Shown: positions 1-5,455 of the stretch, in pieces
Layout: each line of letters starts with the position of its first letter
Position numbering within the stretch: position 1 is the stretch's first letter
DNA from: Candidatus Cloacimonadota bacterium
GTDB lineage: Bacteria; Cloacimonadota; Cloacimonadia; Cloacimonadales; TCS61
Direction: 5' to 3'
Length of the DNA stretch: 8,576 nt
Assembly (NCBI GenBank): GCA_011372345.1
Contig: DRTC01000374.1
Span: 1 to 8,576 of the forward strand
Program-made: the position numbers and the translations under genes
The notes under the pieces: model-generated
What the model was told of the DNA's origin: nothing
Database searches by the model: none
The model's input: only the letters and a program-made list of their open reading frames with translations

Positions 1-450
1 CAGGATTTCCTCAAACAACCATTCCGTTTCAGACAGTTAACCGAAAAATCCAAATTTGAGAATAAGATGAAGGCAACAGCATTCTGGCAGATGAGAATTT
101 GTAACCTGGAAAAATGTTTGGAAAGAACTCATTTGAATTGTGAAAATTTGAAATTCAATTTGGAATTGAACGATCCGATCGAAAATTATCTTGAGAAAGA
201 TTCTAAATGGAAAGGAATTGCCGGAAATTATATCATCACTCTTGGAAAAAAATCAAAAGCAGAGAAAGGAAATAATAAAAAATTACCGACTTTAAGATCA
301 TCGGTTGGTGCTTTTACGAGAATGTGGTTGGGAGTTCGTCCGGCAACAGGTTTAGCAGTTTCTGATGAAATTTCCGGTGCGGAACATTTGTTGGAAAAAC
401 TGGATAAGGCTTTTTGTATTCCCGAACCGAAGCCGGATTGGGAGTTTTAG
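1..450 (+). CDS. C-terminal part of a probable GNAT acetyltransferase with SCP2-like domain (5' truncated by window edge)
   Basis: The frame is open from base 1 without a stop, so the gene begins before the window; the ATG at 67 is probably internal. About 149 residues are visible. They resemble the C-terminal sterol-carrier-like (SCP2) domain of Eis-type GNAT acetyltransferases. The segment reading NDPIENYL, then a Trp and GIAGNYIITLG, looks like an SCP2 beta-sheet. The ending, with GAFTRMWLGVRPATGLAVSD, then LLEKLDKAF and a terminal P-x-P-x-x-D-W-E-F, matches my memory of the end of that family, where GAF(S/T)RMW.GVRPA is a recurring motif. The catalytic acetyl-CoA-binding half lies outside the window, so the substrate cannot be inferred. 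The gene ends 15 bp from the convergent stop of the AsmA-like gene, and I see no clear terminator between them. The family call is from memory of motifs and is moderately secure. Confidence 0.6.
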   Translation, partial: QDFLKQPFRFRQLTEKSKFENKMKATAFWQMRICNLEKCLERTHLNCENLKFNLELNDPIENYLEKDSKWKGIAGNYIITLGKKSKAEKGNNKKLPTLRSSVGAFTRMWLGVRPATGLAVSDEISGAEHLLEKLDKAFCIPEPKPDWEF

Positions 451-465
451 ATTGATTGAGGAAAA

Positions 466-2082
466 CTAATTTTTCGGAGTTTTCTCATCAACCTCCTTTT
501 TCCTTTTCTCCCATAATTCTTCCCATCGTTCCTCTTTCTCCAATCTCCATTTATCCGCTTTTTTCTTTCCAGTAGCAGAATTCAGGGTTTCTCCGGTCCC
601 ATCAATTAAATTTTCTCCTGTCTCGAGAACGGTTTTTCCCGCTTCGGAAACAGTCCCGACAGTCGACTCTTTCAAGCCATCTCCAATTTCCTGCAAATCT
701 GCGGTAACAACACCTTTCACAGTTTTGAAAACACCTTTTCCGAGAGAACCTGCTACATTAGTTGCTCCTTTTCCCAGACCGAGAGCAACATTCAAACTGG
801 TTTTGGCAGCATCGATAGTTGTTCCGCCAACTTTAAGAATACTGCTGCCGATTCCTCCTCCCAACCTGCTGACAACATTGAAGAGAATCGAGGTAGTCTC
901 AAATTCCGGTTTTTGAGGAGTTCCTCCGATTTTCATCCCGAGTTTACTTCCTTGAATGGTCGAGATGTTCAGGTCACAATGGAGAGTTTTTTCCGAAAGT
1001 GTAATATCTGTTTTTAGATCAAAGGCATCTCCACCTATAGCCTGATATGTTCCAAGTGGAAGTAAGAATTCAAAAGGTTCGAGTTCCAGCCCGATAACCT
1101 GAAAAATCGCATTGATCGGTGGAATCTTTTTTCTGATCGTTCTTATTCGAGCATAAAGACCAAATAAATTATCCTGCAATTTCTTATGTTGAATTTTTCC
1201 AGTAAATTCTATTGATGCAAGATTGTTTTTTATAGATGGAGAATCGTTGCTCATTTCAATTCCTGAAGCAAGTAAATATAAATCTGTTAAGTAAAATTGC
1301 AGAGAATCTTTTTGATTTTCCCGTGAAGAAAAGAGAACATTAAAGTTATTTGTTTCTATTTTTTTCAGTTGGAAATTTTCATTTTCCTGAACAATATTTT
1401 GAAGATTGATCTCGAAATTATTTAGATCGATATTCATATTTTTGGAAGCTTGGGTGCTTTTGATCGTTGTTTCAAGTAAACTCAAAATAATCGATTCGAC
1501 CTTTTTTTCAGTTTCTGAAATGTTTGCATTTCTCAGATTAAAATTTAGATTGGAAACTGCTATTTCTGTTTCTTTGCCGATGGAATCAATTTCCGTGTAA
1601 TTCACAAATATTTTATTGAGATCGATTCGTTTAATAAATATTTCCGGAACCGGCTTTTTCTCATTCCTAACAGCATCTTTAACGGACGGAGGTTGCATAA
1701 TATTAAGAATGTTCAATTCCTTGTTCATTTTTTTATCAATATTCAATTTCAGGTCATTCAGATATATTTTGCTAATCGAAATTTTCTTTTTCAGTAATGG
1801 CAAATATTGGATATTGATCTTCAATTTTGATAATAAAAGTAGGTCGTTAGCTGGAAAACCTTGTGGTTGTTTGATCATCAAATCTCTGATCGTTACCGAA
1901 CCTTCAAAAAGATTTACCTTGATTTTATTGATCGATGCTTCCGGTTTAAGAAATACCGGCAATTGATCATTCACAACTTTGGTGAAGAAAATGGAAAAGA
2001 AAAACTGGATCAGGCTGATGATCAGAATGGTTATGAGCAGAAGAATCAATAATATTCTTAATGGTCTGTTTTTTATAAGCAT
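466..2082 (-). CDS. AsmA-like membrane-anchored protein with Gly-rich C-terminal region
   Basis: About 538 residues from the ATG at 2082. A TTG at 2103 would add seven residues but overlaps the upstream stop and has no ribosome site; GGAGA lies about 15 nt before the ATG. Residues 7-33 form one strongly hydrophobic segment, so the protein is probably inner-membrane anchored with its bulk in the periplasm. Residues about 45-120 have the pattern seen at the start of AsmA/DUF748-like proteins (basic KIKVNLFEGSVTIRDLMIKQP, then LLLLSKLKINIQYLPLLKKKISI). The middle is beta-strand-like. GTPQKPEF near 387-394 is the usual late AsmA motif. Residues about 408-505 are rich in Gly, Ala and Thr with GxxxG spacings and amphipathic helix character, followed by a highly charged Lys/Glu/Trp tail. 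AsmA-group proteins act in envelope lipid or outer-membrane homeostasis. It follows the DAHP synthase gene by 8 bp, so it is probably cotranscribed. AsmA-like membership is likely; the exact role is unknown. Confidence 0.6.
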   Translation of the reverse strand: MLIKNRPLRILLILLLITILIISLIQFFFSIFFTKVVNDQLPVFLKPEASINKIKVNLFEGSVTIRDLMIKQPQGFPANDLLLLSKLKINIQYLPLLKKKISISKIYLNDLKLNIDKKMNKELNILNIMQPPSVKDAVRNEKKPVPEIFIKRIDLNKIFVNYTEIDSIGKETEIAVSNLNFNLRNANISETEKKVESIILSLLETTIKSTQASKNMNIDLNNFEINLQNIVQENENFQLKKIETNNFNVLFSSRENQKDSLQFYLTDLYLLASGIEMSNDSPSIKNNLASIEFTGKIQHKKLQDNLFGLYARIRTIRKKIPPINAIFQVIGLELEPFEFLLPLGTYQAIGGDAFDLKTDITLSEKTLHCDLNISTIQGSKLGMKIGGTPQKPEFETTSILFNVVSRLGGGIGSSILKVGGTTIDAAKTSLNVALGLGKGATNVAGSLGKGVFKTVKGVVTADLQEIGDGLKESTVGTVSEAGKTVLETGENLIDGTGETLNSATGKKKADKWRLEKEERWEELWEKRKKEVDEKTPKN

Positions 2083-2090
2083 AAAATTTC

Positions 2091-2903
2091 TTATTTTCTC
2101 CAAAGATTAACTAATCTATCCATTGGTTTCATGATCTCTTCCAGCATCTGAAAATCGATTGTCTGTTTACTGTCGCAGATAGTTGTTTCCGGAGAAAAAT
2201 GAGTTTCGATCATTATTCCGTCTGCTCCAGCTGCCATTGCAGCCCAACTGAGTGATTTGATCATTTCTCGTTTTCCGGAACTATGTGAAGGATCGATAAT
2301 TATTGGAAGATTACTCAAATTTTTTACGGCAGGAATTGCGGAAATATCAAGCGTATTCCTGGTATAATCCTCAAAAGTTCTGATCCCTCTTTCACAGAGA
2401 ATGACCTTTTTGTTTCCTGCTTCCATCAGATGTTCAGCAGCCAGCAGCCATTCTTTGATCGTGTTGCTCATTCCTCTTTTCAGGATGATTGGATTGGAAA
2501 CTTTTCCCAGTTTTTCCAGTAAAGGATAATTGTGCATATTTCGCGTTCCGACCTGCAGGATATCAATATATTCGGACATTTCATGAACATGTTCAGGTGA
2601 AATGATTTCGGAAACAGAGACCATTCCGGTCTGATCGCTCACTTTTTTGATGATCTCCAGACCTTTCCTGCCGAGTCCCTGAAAACTGTAAGGAGAAGTC
2701 CGCATTTTATATGCTCCGCCGCGAAAGAATTTTATTCCCATCTCCTTTAATTTCAGAACGATTTTCATCAGATCATCATAATTTTCAATAGTGCAGGGTC
2801 CAGCAATGAAAGTAAAATTATTTCTGCTGATGATCCTGTTTTTAATTTTTATTTCACCAAATTCTGATATTTGATGTTTTAAATTTTCTATTTCATCGTA
2901 CAT
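2091..2903 (-). CDS. aroF: 3-deoxy-7-phosphoheptulonate (DAHP) synthase, type I-beta
   Basis: 270 residues. It condenses phosphoenolpyruvate and erythrose 4-phosphate to DAHP, the first step of the cytosolic shikimate pathway to aromatic amino acids. Motifs in order: AGPCTIE (34-40, metal Cys37), RGGAYKMRTSPYSFQGLG (61-78, PEP/E4P loop), QVGTRNMHNY (117-126), LKRGMSNTIKEWL (141-153), LCERGIRTFEDYTRNTLD (169-186), DPSHSSGKR (204-212, metal His207), and IETHFSPE with Glu233 and a later Asp244 as remaining metal ligands. RTSPYSFQGLG separates it from the related KDO8P synthases. It is a bare catalytic core: neither the N-terminal ferredoxin-like regulatory domain nor a chorismate mutase fusion is present, so any feedback control must come from elsewhere. 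I chose the ATG at 2903 because AGGA sits six bases upstream. The frame stays open to a TTG at 3008, but those 35 residues fall in repeat-like spacer DNA. The usual Pro in KPRTSPY is Met here. Confidence 0.93.
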   Translation of the reverse strand: MYDEIENLKHQISEFGEIKIKNRIISRNNFTFIAGPCTIENYDDLMKIVLKLKEMGIKFFRGGAYKMRTSPYSFQGLGRKGLEIIKKVSDQTGMVSVSEIISPEHVHEMSEYIDILQVGTRNMHNYPLLEKLGKVSNPIILKRGMSNTIKEWLLAAEHLMEAGNKKVILCERGIRTFEDYTRNTLDISAIPAVKNLSNLPIIIDPSHSSGKREMIKSLSWAAMAAGADGIMIETHFSPETTICDSKQTIDFQMLEEIMKPMDRLVNLWRK

Positions 2904-2913
2904 TAATTTTCCT

Positions 2914-2940
2914 TTTTCAGCCGCTGATTTTCGCTGATAT
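2914..2940 (-). repeat. Phrase-like repeat, ATCAGCG words, abutting the DAHP synthase ribosome site
   Basis: Read on the minus strand, the heptamer ATCAGCG occurs twice ten bases apart (2932-2938 and 2922-2928), followed by GCTGAAAAAGG, which runs into the AGGA ribosome site. I recall similar words between genes in many uncultured bacterial genomes, so this is probably a dispersed repeat, not gene-specific control. Copy number cannot be seen from one window. Confidence 0.45.
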
Positions 2941-3051
2941 TTAGTTCGTCTTGTCCGTTCTCCGTAGTCCCGAAAGCAATCGTGACGAAAGATGAATAAG
3001 CGAAGCAACGAGTTGAAATAAAATTCCCTTGGTGATGTTTCAAGTCGTCGT

Positions 3052-3068
3052 CAATCGTCATCCGATTG
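3052..3068. repeat. Small inverted repeat (6-bp stem, 5-nt loop)
   Basis: CAATCG at 3052-3057 pairs perfectly with CGATTG at 3063-3068 around TCATC. No T-run follows on either strand, so it is not a typical intrinsic terminator. It belongs to the set of compact hairpins that fill the spacers here. Confidence 0.4.
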
Positions 3069-3104
3069 TCTGACACCCTTCTTACGACTCGAGTTTATAT
3101 TTTT

Positions 3105-3131
3105 CCTCTGTGCTCTCTGTGTCTCTGTGGC
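3105..3131 (-). repeat. Phrase-like repeat, CACAGAG words, next to the phosphatase stop
   Basis: On the minus strand the heptamer CACAGAG occurs three times with starts 8 and 9 bases apart (3123-3129, 3115-3121, 3106-3112), inside a purine-rich stretch that begins seven bases after the phosphatase stop codon. I recognise this wording as one seen repeatedly between genes of uncultured bacteria. It has no hairpin potential, so it is unlikely to be a terminator. Confidence 0.55.
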
Positions 3132-3137
3132 TAAATA

Positions 3138-4040
3138 TTACAACATTTTCTCTAATTCCTTCTCACTTTGAGCCAGCACTCCAAACTGAAAACCTCTATC
3201 ACTGACAAAGATTTTATCTGCTTTAAAATGATCAATAATTTCTTTGATGATCATAGCACCGGTAAGAATTATTTCTGCTCTTGTAGGTTCAAATGGAATT
3301 AGATCAGCGATTTGTTTTTCACTCATTTTCCGGAAGTCAGCATAGATTTCTTTTATCTCATCTTTTTTCAGAATACTTTTATGAATGATATTTGAGTCAT
3401 ATTCTTTCAGGTTTTTCTTAACCGCACTCAAATTTGTAACCGTTCCACCAATACCGATCAAGATTTGTTTGCTGACATTTTTAATGTTCATTTCATTTAA
3501 GATTTCTGTTACTCTTGTTATTCTACATTGAAAATCTTCAGGAAATTCATTATGTAGTCTCCTGACACCGATACTTGTTGAGAGATGAGATATGATTTTA
3601 TTTTCTTTCAAAAAAGTAAATTCAGTACTACCACCACCAACATCAAACAGCGTAATATCATTGAAATCAGGAAATTCTTTAATATTAGCTAATCCATTAA
3701 AATAAGCTTCATTTTCTCCTGAAATTATGTTATATTTTATCCTGAAATTATTCCATAACCATCCTGATAAAATGCTTATATTCTTTGCTTCCCTCGAGCA
3801 GCTTGTTCCAATAATGATTATTTTATCCGTATATTTTTTGGATAATTCGATAATTTCTTCTAAAATGACTTTTGTTCTGTCTAAGGCTTCCTTTGTCAGA
3901 AAACCATCTTTCATATCCTTTCCCAGAGCTGAAGTGAAAGAATTTCGATGAATAATTCTTATCCGCTCTTTATTTTTCCCTGCTATTAATAGGAGAACAT
4001 TATTTGTTCCGACATCGATGACCGAATAAATTTTTTCCAT
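3138..4040 (-). CDS. ppx: Ppx/GppA-family phosphatase (exopolyphosphatase-like)
   Basis: 300 residues with the two-lobed actin-like ASKHA fold of the Ppx/GppA family, which hydrolyses polyphosphate ends and/or the alarmone pppGpp in the cytosol. Motifs: first phosphate loop VIDVGTNNVLLLI (7-19), the second-lobe hinge region GTSCSREAKN (78-87), ISGENEA with the catalytic Glu candidate (106-112), second phosphate loop FDVGGGSTEF (132-141), SIGVRRL (156-162), GIGGT (196-200) and a terminal SDRG (280-283). Only the core is present; there is no C-terminal HD-like extension as in long E. coli-type Ppx, so sequence alone does not settle polyphosphate versus pppGpp. The ATG at 4040 has no good ribosome site: the leader is A-rich, and the nearest GGAG is about 19 bases away inside a small hairpin. 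It lies 114 bp after the NYN gene and 234 bp before the DAHP synthase gene. The symbol is family-level. Confidence 0.88.
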   Translation of the reverse strand: MEKIYSVIDVGTNNVLLLIAGKNKERIRIIHRNSFTSALGKDMKDGFLTKEALDRTKVILEEIIELSKKYTDKIIIIGTSCSREAKNISILSGWLWNNFRIKYNIISGENEAYFNGLANIKEFPDFNDITLFDVGGGSTEFTFLKENKIISHLSTSIGVRRLHNEFPEDFQCRITRVTEILNEMNIKNVSKQILIGIGGTVTNLSAVKKNLKEYDSNIIHKSILKKDEIKEIYADFRKMSEKQIADLIPFEPTRAEIILTGAMIIKEIIDHFKADKIFVSDRGFQFGVLAQSEKELEKML

Positions 4041-4053
4041 TTTATTTTGTAAC

Positions 4054-4070
4054 AGGGAACTCCGTTCCTT
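4054..4070. repeat. Small hairpin in the leader of the phosphatase gene
   Basis: GGAAC (4056-4060) pairs with GTTCC (4064-4068) around TCC; a G-T wobble and an A-T pair extend it to 4054-4070. It lies 14-30 bp upstream of the phosphatase start codon, and the loop side on the minus strand contains the only GGAG in the leader. It is probably a dispersed spacer hairpin; a translational effect is possible but unproved. Confidence 0.4.
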
Positions 4071-4095
4071 TTATAATTTGATACTCTATCTGTAG

Positions 4096-4114
4096 CATAG
4101 AATTGCATTCTGTG
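4096..4114. repeat. Second hairpin between the NYN and phosphatase genes
   Basis: CATAGAAT (4096-4103) pairs with ATTCTGTG (4107-4114) across a 3-nt loop, eight pairs with one G-T wobble. It sits 25 bp from the previous hairpin, giving a two-hairpin module like that at 8494-8557. An A-run (plus strand) follows immediately. Confidence 0.4.
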
Positions 4115-4138
4115 AAAAAAAATGCACATTCACATTTT
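4115..4138 (-). terminator. Weak candidate intrinsic terminator of the NYN gene
   Basis: On the minus strand, AAAATG and CATTTT (4133-4138 and 4119-4124) can pair around an 8-nt loop, followed by four further T residues. It begins 16 bp after the NYN gene stop, which is the right place. The stem is short and AT-rich, so this is a weak call. Confidence 0.3.
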
Positions 4139-4154
4139 ACAAAAATCGGCTATA

Positions 4155-4982
4155 TTAATAATGATAAACAGATTTAATATTATCCGTCTGCCAACCCTTT
4201 TCTTTACCTTTTTTTAATTCAAACTCAAATATCTGCTCTCTGTTAGGCAAGGTCGAAATATCGATATTTTCAGGAAGTTGACTGCTGTGAAAGAACGCTG
4301 TATCAAAAGGAGATTCTCTTTTTCTGGAATCCGTTATCCACAAGCCACCGCTGATATCTTTCATAAAACGCATAAAACCATATCCTTTGTGTCCATTTTC
4401 AGGATGAAAAGAATAACAAACACCGCGAACTATTTTTTTATCCTGATTTTTATAATTGTATTCTATTGGCAAAAGACCCGGAATCAGATAACCGGATGTG
4501 AAAAGATCAGCTTCGTTTCTTAAAGCATGGGAAACATTGTTAAAAGCAAGAGTTTCTACCCGGCAGCCTTTATTCTGTAAAGCGCGCACAACTTGAATAA
4601 AATCTCCATCTCCGGTTACCATCAGAACATAATCAAGCCTTTCCGACTGCATCAGAGTATCAACAGCCATATCAAGATCAGCGTTTGCCTTTCCGAATTT
4701 ATTTCCCTGCTCATCATGAAACCAGCGCACAGTTTTGGCGATAACTTTATAACCGAAATCTCTCAATGATGAATGAAATCTGTCCTGTTTTTTTTTATAT
4801 TCCGGATTGATCCTTGCCATTTCTTGATCATACGCAACATAAGCATTCAGCCGGACTGCAATTCCATTATTCCGGCAGGCAAATTCCCGCAGAACATCAT
4901 ATTGCATACCAAATCCTCCATTCATGGCAATATTTTGCACATCGACATAAACTCCAACTTTTATCTGACCTTTTCCTTCCAT
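4155..4982 (-). CDS. LabA-like NYN-domain protein with C-terminal cold-shock-like domain
   Basis: 275 residues, no signal peptide or membrane segment, so cytosolic. Residues 8-150 are an NYN/PIN-like (DUF88/LabA) nuclease fold: VGVYVDVQN with Asp14, ADLDMAVD (101-108) with Asp102, Asp104 and Asp108, and TGDGDF (123-128) with Asp125 and Asp127, together the expected acidic metal site. Residues about 186-272 look like a cold-shock domain: RGVCYSF, an RNP1-like KGYGFM (199-204), an RNP2-like AFFHSSQL (229-236), and a closing FEFELKKGKEKGWQTDNI; a loop between the RNP motifs is longer than in a free-standing cold-shock protein. NYN proteins are predicted metal-dependent RNases, so an RNA-processing enzyme with its own single-strand nucleic-acid-binding module is the natural inference. 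The ATG at 4982 is supported by GGAGG four bases upstream, the best ribosome site in the window. A 473-bp spacer precedes it, so it probably has its own promoter. Confidence 0.88.
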   Translation of the reverse strand: MEGKGQIKVGVYVDVQNIAMNGGFGMQYDVLREFACRNNGIAVRLNAYVAYDQEMARINPEYKKKQDRFHSSLRDFGYKVIAKTVRWFHDEQGNKFGKANADLDMAVDTLMQSERLDYVLMVTGDGDFIQVVRALQNKGCRVETLAFNNVSHALRNEADLFTSGYLIPGLLPIEYNYKNQDKKIVRGVCYSFHPENGHKGYGFMRFMKDISGGLWITDSRKRESPFDTAFFHSSQLPENIDISTLPNREQIFEFELKKGKEKGWQTDNIKSVYHY

Positions 4983-5032
4983 AAAACCTCCAAAATATAT
5001 CTTCCCTTCCGAAGTTTTCTTTCACTTGTTCT

Positions 5033-5086
5033 TACATTAAGATTCGGAAGGATGCAAATACAAGTAACTTTCCGAATCTTAATGTA
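5033..5086. repeat. Long inverted repeat, 19-bp stem and 16-nt loop, upstream of the NYN gene
   Basis: The arms 5033-5051 and 5068-5086 pair at 19 positions, 18 Watson-Crick and one G-T (5050 with 5069), around loop 5052-5067. The arms carry TTCGGAA and TTCCGAA words that recur nearby (5006-5013 and 5105-5115). The hairpin ends 40 bp above the ribosome site of the NYN gene. No T-run follows on either strand, so it is not a standard terminator. It could be a dispersed repeat, a leader structure or a binding site. Confidence 0.65.
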
Positions 5087-5350
5087 TAGAATTCCTTCGT
5101 GAGAAGCTTCGGAAAGATAGCAACATTTTTAATCTTTCTTAAAATATGCTACAAAACCATAACAACAATTTAAAATTTATTTACTGTTTTCCTAATTTTA
5201 TCTTCAAATCAAAAAAACATTCCCATTCAGGAGATTAGAAATATGAAAAATAATTTGCCAAATTGTTCTCGATTTAAATATATTTTGATTAAAATGTCCT
5301 CAACCTGGCAAGTTGATTTACGATCAACAATTCGATATTCATTTTTTTCT

Positions 5351-5385
5351 TCAACAATCAACAATCAGCATTCATAATTCATAAT
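5351..5385. repeat. Degenerate 7-bp tandem array, five units
   Basis: Five consecutive heptamers in register: TCAACAA twice, TCAGCAT, then TCATAAT twice; all start with TCA. A further TCAACAA lies at 5324-5330. The pattern changes gradually along the array instead of repeating one exact unit. Confidence 0.65.
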
Positions 5386-5393
5386 TCGATTCC

Positions 5394-5449
5394 AACCATT
5401 GCGAAGGTTAATTAATAAAATTTCCTCCGCAAGAAACCATTCGCAAGGT
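5394..5449. repeat. Pair of 15-mers differing by a GCG/CGC swap, just after the Omp85-like stop
   Basis: AACCATTGCGAAGGT at 5394-5408 and AACCATTCGCAAGGT at 5435-5449 are identical at 12 of 15 positions; the three differences replace the central GCG with its complement CGC. The pair therefore also gives TTGCGAA/TTCGCAA inverted arms. The second copy lies six bases past the Omp85-like stop codon. Confidence 0.5.
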
Positions 5450-5455
5450 CTAATT

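Larger units (their letters stand above)
2904..3137. other. Composite spacer between the phosphatase and DAHP synthase genes
   Basis: This 234-bp gap contains no convincing gene. It is visibly richer in G and C than the adjoining coding sequence and is packed with short words: a CACAGAG phrase repeat next to the phosphatase stop, an 8-bp palindrome ACTCGAGT (3087-3094), a 6-bp-stem hairpin (3052-3068), an imperfect stretch with repeated ACGGA on the minus strand (about 2950-2975), and an ATCAGCG phrase repeat whose edge provides the ribosome site of the DAHP synthase gene. I could not pick out a confident promoter or terminator. Confidence 0.6.
4983..5455. other. 473-bp spacer between the Omp85-like and NYN genes
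   Basis: No supported gene. From right to left it holds two 15-mers differing only by GCG versus CGC (5394-5449), a 7-bp tandem array (5351-5385), GTTGAT/ATCAAC hairpin arms (5312-5328), a quasi-palindrome at 5300-5316 (TCAAC and GTTGA arms), an AT-rich stretch without clear structure (about 5110-5290), a cluster of TTCCGAAG-like words, and a 19-bp-stem hairpin (5033-5086). The promoter of the NYN gene should lie here; in this base composition I cannot single one out. Confidence 0.6.

Noticed and set aside
1616..1966. 116-codon plus-strand frame opposite the AsmA-like gene
   Set aside because: Antisense shadow of a gene with membrane-anchor and AsmA motifs; no ribosome site or family resemblance seen.
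2904..3008. N-terminal extension of the DAHP synthase frame to a TTG at 3008
   Set aside because: The residues are encoded by repeat-like spacer; the ATG at 2903 has a proper ribosome site and gives the normal core length.
2904..3137. Riboswitch or T-box controlling the DAHP synthase gene
   Set aside because: I find no T-box sequence, Trp/Tyr/Phe leader peptide or recognised riboswitch core; the spacer consists of short repeats.
5033..5086. Intrinsic terminator for the Omp85-like gene
   Set aside because: The stem is strong but no T-run follows on either strand and it lies 370 bp past the stop codon.
4773..5102. 109-codon plus-strand frame across the NYN start and the hairpin
   Set aside because: Antisense to the NYN gene and runs through the inverted repeat; no recognisable domain.
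5243..5377. 44-codon plus-strand frame with AGGAG nine bases before its ATG
   Set aside because: Its second half is translated from the heptamer array and a quasi-palindrome, and the protein has no recognisable features; the ribosome-site match is probably chance.
5351..5385. CRISPR array
   Set aside because: The units are only 7 bp, contiguous and degenerate, with no spacers; no cas genes are present.
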